From the NCBI GenBank assembly GCA_036429605.1, contig CM071590.1, positions 5,766,001 to 5,830,000 of the forward strand: a stretch of 64,000 nucleotides of DNA, in the 5' to 3' direction. The notes beneath the pieces were generated by a model. It saw only the letters and a program-made list of their open reading frames with translations. It was not told the origin of the DNA and made no database searches. A program made the position numbers and the translations under genes. Shown in pieces: positions 34,025 through 46,193 of the stretch. The DNA is from Cladobotryum mycophilum. Its lineage: Eukaryota; Ascomycota; Sordariomycetes; Hypocreales; Hypocreaceae. Position 1 is the first letter of the stretch; each line of letters opens with the position of its first letter.

Positions 34025-37000
34025 AAACCCCGGCAGGTTCCCTGGACCGTGAGATGTTTTGGGTGTAAGGAGGCTGAGATGTCGCATTTTGATAAAACCC
34101 TGCCTACCAAAGGGTTTCAGATATCGAACAACAGCTTAGAATCGTGGAGCTACTTCCCTGGGGCGTATCGTATCGTGTAACATGGTCGGATATTCGTCAA
34201 GTATTTGACTTGTGGAGTCTGTGTCAACTGTTCGGTTGGTGTCGAGAATTTGGATGCCAGGGAGGGTAAGTGATTGATTGGATGTGAGCGTTTGAGAGAA
34301 GAGGAGATAGGATGGTGATGGAACGTGGTGGTGTTGAGATGTTTGTCTCTGGAGTCGTACACCATGGATACCTATAGTAGGTGAGGAATGAGTCGGAATG
34401 AAGGCTGCAGAGGCAGTGTACATGGATCTCAGCACAAGTTAGTCATGATGTTGCAAAAAATGGGACAATCATGAACTCATCTGTACATGCCATAATCCGT
34501 CAAAAACAGGTTTTACATCAATCTTCTTATGAACTCGGCTCGTATCTTGATCAATCACAGCAGCTCCCTCCTCTGTTGAGTGTGTCAAGAGTACTAAAGA
34601 ATGAGACACTCCTGCCTTTGATCGGCAATTCTATCCATGTGTCCATACCTAGGGATTCCAAGATTGTGGACTGAAACCCTTCACCGGAGTCCGGCTTATT
34701 CAGTCATTGATCGGCCATGTTCGTATTCCGGAAGCTTGTAAAACATGCTGCGAGTGGATGGAAATACGAGGATAAGAAGTTTTCTTTTTTCTTGTGTTTG
34801 AGTTGCTGGGGAGTGGGCGGTACATGGTGGAAATTATAAGGGTGATGAGTGTTGATTGTGTGGTTGCACCATCACATGCTAGTCTCTGCGGTCGACATGT
34901 ACTTGCTTGGTATACGGTGTTGGTGTTTTGGAATGGAACGGTGCATCTATGCAGCAGCGGCACACGTTTAGTATTAACTGCTCCTTCTGACCCAACCTCG
35001 CATCAAGATATCTAGCAGAACCTCTCACCAACCTGGAAGTTTCACAAGCTTTTATCGTCTATAGGGTAAGTGTAGCATCGACGGATATTGGAGATCCGAG
35101 ATCTCGGGAGGCGTTTAAGCCACACAGATGCATCGAATCGGCTTCGTTAGTACGTACGATCGTTTATACCTGTCATAGTGCCCCCCGTAAAGACGACGAT
35201 GACACTACGTTATGCCACTCTATATGATACACTTTATACGACGATTCAGCTCTTCACAGCTCACCAATCATTCGGATAGGACCACATCCGATTACAAAGA
35301 CTTGGCAAAGCTTGGTTTATTGGTGACTACATGTACCTTCAAGTATACTCTTCGTAAAAACATCCAACCGGTGAAGTAAATTGTGGAGTTGCCTTCCCCC
35401 CTTGCACATGGAGTAACCCGAGGATAACCAAGCTGGAGGCCCCAGGTATTTTGCTTCGTTTCTCACCGGACGTAAGCTCCAGGTTTCCTCCCCCCTTCCC
35501 CTCCTCTCCTCTCCTCTCACCAATGCCAGCTCTGTGATGCCCATATTTGTGTGACGTTCACCGAATCGTGGCACTCATACCCACGTGGACAATCCTTCTG
35601 GAGTATTAATCTGAGAAATCCTTCCGCGGAAGAGGTTGCGCTGGACGATGTGGAAAGAATTCCGCAAGAGTGTCCATGATCATGAGGAAGGGCTTGGAGA
35701 CGTGTGTGTTTGTGTGTGTTTTCTTCTTCTTTCGAATGAAACAAGCCATCGTCTGATTCCATGTCGATATGTGATGTAAGAGGCGAGCTGAAGGAACGCA
35801 GTACCCACGGCAGAAATGATGCAAGACTCCTACAGAGCCTATAGACGTGCAGCAAAGTGACCACTGTGTGGAGAGCATCATGCCCAAGAGGGGGTCTGAA
35901 AAAGCAATAGTAGCTGGAATTATTGAAAAGGTCATCACCAACAGGAAGCGAGTATTGCCCAAAAAAAAAAAAATCCTTTAGGTCTCAGCAGCATCAGCAT
36001 CAGCAGCGGAAGCAGACCGGGATCGTGTCATGAGGTTCGAGGATGAACATCCATTTGTTCCAGACTTTTTGAGGCTCACCGGGAATAGGGCCCCGGCGAA
36101 ACAGAGGAAAAAGAGCGGAGGGGAACAGAGCTTGATCCGACGTCCGGAACAGAGGGGGGCGTGAGAGGAGTGTGAAGTCTGTTTTACAAATCGGATCATG
36201 TGTCAACATGGGATTCTTTTCAATTAGCATCAATGTGGCCGGAACTTTTCTCATTTGTGCGGTTGCCCTGGAGCAGCATCCATGATGAGAAAAGCCCAGT
36301 CTCAGTTGACAAGGCAAGGCAGGTAGGCAGGCGGAGACTCGAGGAAGTCATGACACCCACTGTTTCTTTTCTGTGTCTGGTGTTGGTTCAGCTGAGATGG
36401 AGAGAAAGAGAGAGGGAGAGAGAGAGGAAGGGAGGGAGGGATGAAACTTGACAAAATGGTGGGACTCATGTATGAGCCTGTCTCAAAAAAAAAGTTGCAA
36501 ACAAAATGCAGCATGTGTGCATGCGTGTGTCGCACAACCTGCCAAAGGAAGAGTCAATAAACCTCATGTGCCATGTGGGTGGAGGGAGGGAGGGAGGGGG
36601 TGTGAACATGTAACAGTAGGAGGAGGGCAAAACGTCCGTCCCTGCTACCCGGTGCGCGGTGCAATGGTGGGCAAAATGAACCCTTGTAGTGTGTTTTGGA
36701 ATGGAAACATATGTCTCTGGTTTTTTGTCTTCAAGTCTACTAATCATACTTTCATGCGTGGGAGGAGTGTGAGATTTTTTTTTTTTTTGGGAAAAGCTTC
36801 TCTTCCTTCTCGTCGCCCTGTTTTGGGAGAGGAAGGGAGAAGATGTGACGGGATGAAGTGAGTCAGTTCGTTGTGTGGGATGAAAGTGCGAAACTGAGAC
36901 AGAGTGCCCAGTCGGAGTGGGGTGGCGACGGAAAGACAAGAATCCTGAATGGGAGGCAGCCGGGCCAAGGGAGGACTGAACGAAACAAGGCGGCCGTGAA

Positions 37001-37068
37001 GGGAGGGAAAAAAGGCAAAAGGGAGGAGGAGGAAGGTTTGCAAGGCGGACAAGCGAATGGTGGAGAGA

Positions 37069-37114
37069 TACAGAGACAGAGACAGACAGACAGAGAGAGA
37101 CAGAGACAGAGACA
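37069..37114 (+). repeat. (ACAGAG)/(ACAG)n imperfect repeat
   Basis: Alternating ACAGAG and ACAG units run for 45 bases. It continues leftward into G/A-rich sequence. Confidence 0.8.
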
Positions 37115-37357
37115 GTGAGAGAGGATGAGAAAGAGTCAGTAGAGCGTATGAGTGTGATGAGAGGTGAATGGTCGGATCGTGGTCGTCCGGTGGCCGGGCA
37201 AGGATGTGATTGTCTCAGATTCACCCATTTCACTAGAGGGGGAGCTTATACCAGACCCAATTATGGGGAATGTTTGTTTGAGATGGGGCTCCTTTGCATC
37301 CGGATCGATGCCCCTTCCCTTTCCCATCCCCATCCCGTCCCTTCTTCTTCGTCCGTC

Positions 37358-37388
37358 ATCGTCGTCGTCGTTGTCGTCGTCGTCGTCC
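37358..37388 (+). repeat. (TCG)n trinucleotide repeat
   Basis: Ten TCG-type units with one TTG interruption, outside any recognised gene. Confidence 0.8.
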
Positions 37389-39793
37389 TCTTTCCGCCCC
37401 CCACTTTCATATTTCGTTTCTAAACGAGGTGATGACGATTCTGACCAAAGTTCATGAAAAAGGTAGAAGAAGAAGAAGAAGATAAGATTGCGGCATTTTT
37501 ACTTAGATGGCAAGACGACAAGATTAGACAGAGAGATATATACAATTAAAAAAAAGGCGATCGTATAAGCCGGTGGGATACCGAAGCTGTGATATATGTC
37601 AACTGCCTGATGTTGCACGATCTCCGATGATTGTGTTGTTTATGTTGACATGTGATGATGCATAGCTGTTATCATTTACATTAATCGTTCATGTACGCAA
37701 TATACGCAATATATGTGTATGTATGTACGCAATGTATGTGTGCGCGTGTGTGTGTGTATGGGGCCTCAAATTGTGGATGAATATCGGGCACCAACTATAT
37801 TGTTACGGATATTCCCCCGGTTATCTTTTACAGGGAAGAGGAGGAGGGGGGCCTTTTGCTCTCTCCGTCACTCTCTCTTGAATCGTGATCTGTGGTCCTC
37901 CACAGCTCCATCTAGTCGTGTGTGGCGGCTATGCAGCTACTTTACTTCCCCTCCCCTCCCCTCCTCCCACTCGTACTGTACGCACGTTGGTGAGGTTGCA
38001 ATATATGCAATGGTCGTCACACTCTTCAGCGGGACTGCATGATGCATTGCATTTGCATGGGGGTGGTGTGTTTGCACGCTTACGGCATGGTTACATTTTT
38101 CTAACCCTATCCATCAGCATGGGGGATAAATATGGAGGACCTTGTCTTTTCGATAGATGAAATAACCGATATATTTCGTAATCATCCAACAATGGGACAT
38201 GGGTATCAAAAAAAAGAAGGGCTGTGGGGAATCTGCAGCCCGGCCCTTACATACGACAATGACCAAGCATTGGCCCGGCTCGTACGGATCATGGAGCTTG
38301 TTTGGAGCTTGGACGGGGGTGTGTGTGTGTCCTGACCACCACCTGGGGTGCATTCAAAGCCAAAGAAATCGCCTCTTTTGTCTACATGCAGCAGTGTTGC
38401 TTGGTTTCTCCCCTTCCTTCTAAACCTCACTATTGGCTGCAGGTCGACGTCAGGCCACACACCGCTGCTGTCTTGGACTGGGATTCCTTTACCCTGGACG
38501 AGAGAATGAGTAGAGTTGAGTAGAGTAGAGTTGGGTGAGGGTGAATGAGGTGAGGCAAGTGAGCGAGGTTGAGGGACGAAAAAGAAAGGGCTGGGCAGCA
38601 ATACGTGTTGATGATTGGGTTGGTAGACATGCATGTTTACGGAAAAAGAAAGCAACCATCTCTAGAACAAAGCAAAAAAAAAAGGAGAATAAGAAAGTGA
38701 AGCAGAAGAAGCAAAAACCAGTCCGATAGTTTGCGGGTGCTCCCGAGAGCCGTGATGAGTGAGTGAGCGAGGTGAGCGAGTGACTGGATGAGTGCATTCA
38801 GCAAGCATCTCATCACATTCATGAAAGAAAGCATTTGCATTAATTAAATTAAAAAAAAATTGACCTACATGACAACAATGCAATGACCCACGTGGAATGT
38901 GCGTGCATGGCGTTTGTCCGCAGTCTCGAACAGAGTAGCTCTTTGTTTTTCAGCTCATTTCGCGAACTGTTTCCCTTGATTTGGTTCATAGCTCTATAGT
39001 TGACTCAAATTTGAGCATCCATTGTGTTGTATAAGTGAGAACTGGTAAAACAAATTGAGACGAGGGAGGGCCGCATCTGGAACCAGGGGAGGAGATGAGG
39101 GGGGCCCGCGAATGTTTGTTTAATCATAGGAAATGAACTTAATTAGGAAATAGAACGGAGAGGAACAGCATTGGCAACAACAGAGCAACTCTAGGATGAT
39201 GACGAGGAGGAGGAAAAACTACAATCCCCTCCCCCCAAATGGCTATTAGTCTAGCATTCCAAAGGTATGTAGGTTAGGACGTTTGGCGATCTGCTGGGAT
39301 AACGGCCAAACTAGAATCTCACTACATTTGACCACACATGGGAAAGATGGGATGTACCAACAATCGCGTCAGACAAGGTATAGCTTAAACAGTGGACTCG
39401 GAATGTGAGAAAACGTGAGGGGGGAGAAGAGAAAAAAACGGTAAAACCGTTGGGATCCTTTCGTGACCTGATTCATAGACGAGAGAGCTTTCTTTGCTGT
39501 TTCACCTATCAGATCGTTGGGACCTCGCATTGTAACCGCCCACGCATGTCTTTAGTCAGACCACGAGCTTCATCACTTGATGCGACGTTTAACTGACCCA
39601 TCATATTCTAACGGGGTTACGTTGCTGGGGCTGGTGACTTGTAATATTTTGGCAAAAAAGCGGATTTTTTCCAGATCTACTACTACCTACTATCCACCCC
39701 TTGTACATCGAAAAACCCCCCGTTCGCGAAAAAATAAGCACGTGGCCAGCCCAGGTACCTCCCATCCCATCATCATCATCATCGGGTTCTTGT

Positions 39794-41711
39794 TCATCCA
39801 GTCTTCTTCAGGAAGCTGTTGATGCCCTTGATCTTCTCCTCCGTGCCAAAGGTGATGTAGTAAAGGTTGCGCTCAAACTCGTCATCGCGGCCAAGGCTGT
39901 CGGCTACAAACGGTCAAAATTAGCGAAATGACCTCTACGTCAGAAAACGGGCACATTCCAGCAGTTTATGCGCGTCATATTGACCCGTGCTTCATAATCT
40001 TGTTTTTTTCCCCTTTACGGACCTGCACATGGACGTACACAAAAGGAGAAGACGGAAGGGGAAAGGGAGAGGGACAAAAAAAGAAGAGCTGAAGAGTAGA
40101 GTGCATGAAAAAAGTGTAGAATCAATGTAAAGCAAATAGTCGGTATGAGAGAGCTGAGAGCTGAGAGCTGAGAGCTGAGAGCTGAGAGCTGAGAGCTGAG
40201 AGCTGAGAGCTGATAGAAAGAGAGAGAGAAAGAGGAAGAGGGCATGGACATACCCCGGCATATGGCCTCTTTGGCAAGCTGCATTGCCTCCGTCGCGTTG
40301 GCGGCAAGCTCCGCGGCGACCTGAATCGTGTTGCTCAAGACGGTGCCGTCGTCAAAGAGCTCGCAGACGAGACCGGCAGCCAGTCCTTCCTCGGCTGAAA
40401 TGGGCTTCCCCAGCAAGATGGTTCGCATGGCCTAATTGACGGGCAAAAGGAAAAAAGGGAAGCAAGTCAGTAAATCACGACACGTCCGATCAATGATGCG
40501 GTCATTGTCACTCTACATAGAGCCAACCGCGGACTGGCCCGGGGGAGCACGTACTCCGTAGAGCGAGCGAGCGAGCGAAAGAGAGAGAGAGGGAGAGAGA
40601 CAAGCAAGGAGTGACCAAGACGACAAGGGGGAGGAGGGAGATAAGTTGTAGGGGAATTAGCTAAAACGGGAAAACTGTGCAGCAGTCGACAAGGAGCAAA
40701 ACGAAAAAGAAGCTTTTGCATACCCGATACTTGCCAAGGGCGGCTGTAAGACGCTGCGTGCCCCCAGCCCCCGGAATGAGTCCACGCTTGACCTCCGGCA
40801 GGGCAAAGTAGGTCCGATTTTTGGATGCGAATATCATGTCACACTGTCCAAAGGGCCCATGAGCATGGGTTAGTAGTTAGCAGGCTTTCCCCGAGACTAG
40901 TACTCGGTAGTAGTAGTAGTAGCAGCAGTAGTAATTTTTTTGACGACACCGCCATGAGGATGCAAGTATGGCGGACAAGGTAAGGGGGGGGGGCAGAAGA
41001 GGGGCGGAAAGGATAAAGGAGTACGGAGTAGTAGCTAGCACATTGACATTTTGATGTGGAGGGAGGGAGATGGAGTCAGAAGAGTAGGGGAGGGATGGTA
41101 GTGACTGACCATGAGAGCGACCTCGAAACCGCCACCAAGCTGCATGCCAAGACAAAAAGAACCCATGTCAGTCCATCAGCCTTGTTTAAACATGGAAAGG
41201 AAAAAAAAGCCTCCCGAAATTCACCCCTTCAGCTGAAATAGGAGTTGGGCCTGAGAAAGAAAAGAAAAAAGGAAAAAAAAACAGCCACAAACAGGCAGCA
41301 AAATAGAGAGAGAGAATCTAGAAGAGAGGGAGAGGAAACGAAGGGAGAGAGAGAGAGAGAAAGAAAAAGTTCCATCATACTGCAGGTCCCTCAACAGCAG
41401 CCAAGACGGGCTTTCTGACAGACGCCATGCCGTCACAGAGATCCTTGAGATAGCGGCATGATCGAGCACCGGCAGCATCTAGTGCTGCGATATCCTGGAG
41501 ATCGGCGCCGGCTATGCAACAGGGCAAAAAAGTTGCGCCACGATATTAGCCGGGGGGGTTGTTATCTTGAGGCGGGTCTTTTTGGAGGAGGAAGAAGGGG
41601 GACGAGGAGGAGGTGAGCGCCCTGGAGGACCAGACCAGACCAGACCAGACCAGCTTGCGCGCGCGCGTGCGTGCGTGTGTGTGTGTGTGGATGAGAACGA
41701 CTGTGAGTGAG

Positions 41712-41749
<38 letters not shown>

Positions 41750-42127
41750 GTTTGCATGGTTTGTTGTAGCAGAACCCCTCCCTCCCCCAGTAGATCGTGA
41801 TCGGACAAACGGTCTATCCGACATCTTTTGCGCGTACCCCAAGTCGTTCCCATCCTCGTCCGTCCTCCCTCATTCTCACCCATGGGACCCGACGAAGGAT
41901 TTTTTTTAATGACTAAACACACCTGAGAAGAAGCCATTGGCGCCGGTCAGGACAAGGACCTTGACCGCTGCGTCCTGGGAAGCAAGTGATAGCTCATCAA
42001 GGAACTCGGCAATCATGGGCTTGGACAGTGCGTTTCGCTTCTGGGGCCGGTTAAGAGTGATGACCCTGACGCCATCGGCGGGTGACGTGGCTTCGATGAG
42101 GCGTTTGTTAGATTCAGATTCAGCCAT
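39794..42127 (-). CDS. Enoyl-CoA hydratase / crotonase family enzyme
   Basis: Six exons, 42127-41923, 41511-41381, 41139-41110, 40843-40724, 40431-40254 and 39903-39794, join in phase to 257 residues, the usual crotonase length. Exon 3 is only 30 nt and encodes [10 protein letters not shown]. Diagnostic features are [13 protein letters not shown], the oxyanion-hole segment [22 protein letters not shown] with the first catalytic-type Glu, and [19 protein letters not shown] with the second Glu. Having both Glu residues suggests a true hydratase that adds water to trans-2-enoyl-CoA in beta-oxidation (mitochondrial or peroxisomal); methylglutaconyl-CoA hydratase of leucine breakdown is an alternative. 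There is no clear peroxisomal C-terminal tripeptide (ends KKTG). The start [10 protein letters not shown] fits the family, but the frame stays open for 54 more codons upstream through a poly-Ile stretch. Introns 1, 2 and 5 are long for this window and filled with simple repeats. Confidence 0.88.
40152..40214 (+). repeat. Heptanucleotide minisatellite (AGCTGAG)n in an intron
   Basis: Eight perfect AGCTGAG units and a ninth with one change, inside the intron between exons 5 and 6 of the enoyl-CoA hydratase gene. The unit has no spacer structure, so it is not CRISPR-like. Confidence 0.95.
41630..41654 (+). repeat. (CCAGA)n pentanucleotide repeat
   Basis: Nearly five tandem CCAGA units in intron 1 of the enoyl-CoA hydratase gene, followed by GC/TG and GA repeats. 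Confidence 0.85.
41661..41746 (+). repeat. Adjacent (TG)n and (GA)n tracts in intron 1
   Basis: A GCGCGCGTGCGTGC/TG run is followed within 25 bp by a 30-bp GA run. Both lie inside the first intron of the enoyl-CoA hydratase gene. Confidence 0.85.
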
Positions 42128-42255
42128 ATCTTGTGACGATCCCCCAGATTCTTTCCCCCGTTGCCTTTTTCTGTTCCGTGTATTTGTGGTTTGTTGTGTT
42201 GTGAGATTGTGCAAGCAAGGTATGTGTGATGTGATTACCGAAGCTGTGATGCGTG

Positions 42256-42284
42256 TGATGATGATGATGATGATGATGATGATG
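42256..42284 (+). repeat. (GAT)n trinucleotide repeat upstream of the enoyl-CoA hydratase start
   Basis: Nine to ten TGA/GAT units. On the minus strand it is in frame with the gene and would encode poly-isoleucine if the upstream ATG at 42289 were used. Confidence 0.9.
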
Positions 42285-42487
42285 TCCAAGTGAGAGAGAG
42301 AGAGAGAGAGGGGAGAGAGAGAGAGTCCGAGCTTCCTTTGCTAGATGATGTTGGGTGTTGGTGATGTGATTGTTGCTGTTGTTGTTGCATGCAAGTTGTT
42401 AAAGAGATGCATCTACTGTTGGCGCGGCATTTGCATGGCAAAAAGGAATAGCCTGGGAACGGGTCTAGTGAAAGAGGCGGGGCTCAA

Positions 42488-42494
42488 TTTATAT
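42488..42494 (-). promoter_or_regulatory. Candidate TATA box of the enoyl-CoA hydratase gene
   Basis: The minus strand reads CATATAAATTG about 360 bp before the chosen ATG and 200 bp before the poly-Ile ATG at 42289. Confidence 0.3.
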
Positions 42495-43700
42495 GCCGGG
42501 AACACGGACGGCACATAGCATTCACTCCACTATCAACTATCAGGTTTCTCTTTCTATCTTTCTCTCTCAACACTTGGCCATCCTCTTGGCCTACTCAATA
42601 TGTCTTGATGCAATTGTATGCAATAGTATACGGATTGGGAGGTTGGCCCTAATGAGGTTGGCCCATTGGGGGGAGGCCAAGCGTTGTTATTACAAGTATG
42701 TGTGTGGCAATTCCATCCTCCGCCCCATCATATCATGTGAGGGATGAAAGAGACATACATACAGTAATGACATGGGGGGGGCAGAGATAAAGAAAGGGCT
42801 GGACAAAACGGAGATACAAGTACAACCTCCCAGGGCTACAGGCCCCATGTCCTGTCCGGGTCCTGGTCCAGGAACAAGGCGAACACGGACCAACTTGATG
42901 AATGGGGGATGGGATGCGGCGAGAAGCGATGCAGACATGGGCCCATGATTCAGTTTTTTGTACTGTATTCAGGCCTTGTGTGTGTGTGAGTGAGAGAGAG
43001 AGACAGACAGAGAGAAGGGAGGGTGTAGACGCAGGGGGAGCTGAGTGAAGAAGAACATATGGAGAGATGGGAATGAAACCGACTGGGGATGTGAAGATGC
43101 TTGTCTCGTTTCTGTTTTTTGGACAGGGAGTACAGGAAAAAGCAATGTGATCGTCCGTCCCTCTCACTCTTCTTGGCAAACAGGTACCTTTTTTTTTTGG
43201 TCTGCCCTTCTACGAAATACAGTCTTATGAGTGTGTATTGATGAGATGAATCGATTCAAAGACACTCATCATAGATGGTATAGGGTGTATAAGTGAGAGA
43301 AGAGATGACACTGTATCAAGGGCAAACACGATAAATGAGCCTGCTCATCATGATGCCCTTTTTTTTCCTTTTCTTTTCCCTGCCATGATTCCAATTGCCC
43401 GCTTCATAATCATACCGCTCTTTACCAGTTAGACTGTATTGTATGTATACGGTATAACTCGGTTCTCTCTCTATTATTGATTATTTATTTATTTATTTTT
43501 CTATTTTTATTCATTACTTAACCCCCTTCAGCCTGACAAGCATATCCCCCAAGACATGTGATTGCTTCCCGCGGGTCGTCACATACGTAAAACGAACACG
43601 GAATAAGGAAAAAAAAAGAAACAGGCAGAGTGAGGCATGACGATCGATTCTAAGTCAGTCACATCATCATTCCCATATGTTCGGTATGTTTTTTTCTCTC

Positions 43701-43734
43701 GTATGTATGTATGTATGTATGTATGTATGTATGT
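43701..43734 (+). repeat. (GTAT)n tetranucleotide repeat
   Basis: Eight tandem GTAT units. Its reverse complement pattern recurs at 44091-44116. Confidence 0.9.
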
Positions 43735-44090
43735 ACGCATGTATGTGAAATAACTTGCATGGGGGGAGAGAGGTAGGGAGGGGGTCGGTAGCCAACACCA
43801 ACCCGGGACATTGGCCCGATCAAGCAAGTGAGTGGGAATATTGCACTGTGAACACTTTAGATAGCGATGGATCTTTTTTTCTTTTTGGGTTTTAATAAAC
43901 TGTGCATACGTAATGCAATGTATAGTGGACGACACACATGCGTAAAGTGGTGCATCTCCGAACTTACTATTAGGGATAAGACAGCGAGGAGACAGACAGA
44001 CAGAGAGAGAGATTGGACTGGAGGAGGAGACGACGAGGAGGAGACGAGAGAGACGAGAGTGGAGAGTGGAAGCAAAAGATACCCAAAGCT

Positions 44091-44116
44091 ACATACATAC
44101 ATACGTACATACATAC
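44091..44116 (+). repeat. (ACAT)n tetranucleotide repeat, inverted relative to 43701-43734
   Basis: Six ACAT-type units with one ACGT change. Complementary to the GTAT run 360 bp away. Confidence 0.9.
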
Positions 44117-45686
44117 AAAAGTAATGCAGACCTGCATTTCCACTGCCGCCGCCAGCTAAAGCAGAAATGGGGCTTTACCTTACCATGGCTGTGGATATCG
44201 GTGACTGGTCGGTGCGACCACATCGACAAGCTCATCCCTGTTCGCGTCCTTGTCCAGGCCCCATCCATCATCATCATACATTCATCCACACCCGCGTGTA
44301 TGTGTGCTAGTCAGGGGGTGTCCATGTTCATATTATGCACGTGCATGTATCATCCCTCTCTCCCCCTCCCTCCTTGCATCTCTCTTGTTTCCCAAAACGG
44401 AGCAGATCCATCGACCGCATCCTCTAGCCTCTTTATTTTATTTTATTTTACTTGTACTTCTTGTCCCAAGGCTTGGGCATGTGTGTGTGTGTGTCTGCCT
44501 CTTCTTCTTCTTCTTTTTCTTCCCGCCAAGTAACCTTTTGCCTGGGAACAAGGGGTTTTTTCTTTTTTTTCTTTTCCCTGTTACGAATATGGACGACAAG
44601 CTCCCAAATGTCTTAGTAGGCTGCAGCATGATTCAATGAGACGACGCCCCCTCTGTAGGTTTACCGTCAAGACAGACAAGACGGACGGACAGTAAGAGTG
44701 AGTGACAGAAAGAGAGAGAGCGAGAGCCTTTTTTTTTTGCTCTCAAGCAACTCGCATCGTATCATGCATGTCCTTGTCCTCTTGAGAGGGGGTGTGTCTT
44801 TTGACCTGGCCAACACTTCCATTGCCCTTTTTGGTCGACCGTATCGACGGCGGACATTCCTCCCGTGTCTTTCTTTTTGGTGCACCTTGCTCAATCCTGT
44901 TCGTCCTGGGTCTGCCTGTGCTTTTTCAGACGTCTCAAAGGTCTCAACTGAGTCGGACCACCACGTCCAGCACCACGTCCACATCCACCACCTTAAACTG
45001 GCACAAGCGTTTTTTTTTGGGGGTTCTCATCCATCTGTCTCTTGTTCATCCTCTTCTCCCACTACTTTTCGTTACTTTATCCCAAAACAAACAAAAAAAG
45101 AGAACCCATGTCACGGTCTTGCCGGACTATCGGGTCTTGCACCACACTCAAAAGTCTCTCTTCTTGTCTTCCATCTTTCCTCTCTGAATGCGACAACAAT
45201 GGACCTCCTCTTCTTTCCCTTGCCCCCCCTTTGGTTGGTCGTGCGGCGTGCGGCGACTTTAATCCCAAGCTTCTTCTCTCTTCTCCTCATTGAAGGGGAG
45301 GGGGGGTTTGACCCACACACGGAAGAGACCTCCTTCGAGGCAGGTATTTTCAAGGTTCAGTCAGATACCGCATCCACGGGTACTTTTTCTTCTTCTTCCT
45401 CGTCTTCATTTTTCTTTCTTTCTTTAATTACATGTTGCCCCATTAATTCCAAAGTTGGAAGTCCATGATAGATGGTCTTACTTTCCCCTCTACCCTTGGA
45501 CAAGGAAGGGAGGGAGGGAGGAGTAGGAGTAGGAGTAGTACCTCCGTCCGTATCCTTGGCATCCCCAGTCTGCTCATCCCCCATCCCCAGTCCCGGGGTC
45601 TTGCTCCTGTCGCTCGCAGGTCGCCTAGGTGTCTTTTGATGTTGCAGTTCCGGGCCCTGGCCCATAGGTTTGCGTTTGTAGGCCCT

Positions 45687-45740
45687 GTCTTGTCTTTGTC
45701 TTGTCTTGTCTTGTCTTGTCTTCCCCCCATCCATCCATCC
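45687..45740 (+). repeat. (TCTTG)n and (CCAT)n repeats
   Basis: About seven TCTTG units, one imperfect, are followed directly by CCAT units, roughly 450 bp before the NRPS-like start codon. Confidence 0.85.
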
Positions 45741-45981
45741 ATAGGCATCTCGATGGGTCTTGGCTTCAGAGAACCACCCCATCCATGGTGTGTGTGTGTG
45801 TGTGTGCGTGTGCGTGTGTATGTCAAAGTCACTCCCGCATCATGCGGCGACGGCGGTTCTAACGTCCCGTAGTCAGGGTTACGATGCATGGCGAGCTGTC
45901 TGTCTCCATCCACTGACAGACATGGGAGCGTTGAGACCGCATGTAAGACCCTCACTGCAGCATGATAACGGTGCCTCGTAC

Positions 45982-45989
45982 TATATAAA
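45982..45989 (+). promoter_or_regulatory. TATA box of the NRPS-like gene
   Basis: TATATAAA lies 205 bp before the ATG at 46194 and is followed by a CTTCTTCTT-rich leader (46061-46170), the common layout of highly expressed or inducible fungal promoters. Transcription start is inferred. Confidence 0.5.
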
Positions 45990-46193
45990 CCGTGCTGCCT
46001 CTCGACTATTCTGAAAACGTTGAAGTATTAGATCGAGCAGACCATCTCTTGACTTCTCTACCTCCTCATCGACATCACCGTTTCTTCTGCTACTTCTACT
46101 GTTGCTTCTTCTACTTCTTCTTCTTCTCCTCCTCCTCCCTCTCCTCTCTTCCTTCTACCTCTCTTCCTTCTTTCATATACCTCACACATCACA

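Larger units (their letters stand above)
33246..39793. other. 6.5-kb gene-poor region rich in simple repeats
   Basis: No gene is recognised. The region holds GAAA, GA, ACAGAG, GTC and TG repeats. Several long frames (for example 36466-37233 on the minus strand) are merely translations of these tracts. The 3' UTR of the 7TM-RGS gene is at the left end and that of the enoyl-CoA hydratase gene at the right end. Confidence 0.55.
42128..46193. other. 4.1-kb repeat-rich spacer between the divergent enoyl-CoA hydratase and NRPS-like genes
   Basis: No gene recognised. It contains GA, TG, GTAT, TCTTG and CCAT repeats, and T-rich, C-rich sequence towards the right end. A TATA box and pyrimidine-rich leader precede the NRPS-like gene. 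Confidence 0.55.

Noticed and set aside
36466..37233. 255-codon minus-strand open frame
   Set aside because: Much of it translates microsatellites (SVSVSLCLSVSVSVS); no start context, introns or family features.
40152..40214. Possible CRISPR-like direct repeat
   Set aside because: The seven-base units are directly adjacent with no unique spacers, and this is a fungal intron.
44698..45468. 256-codon plus-strand open frame in the spacer before the NRPS-like gene
   Set aside because: Ser/Phe/Leu-rich product of T- and C-rich DNA; no conserved segment seen.
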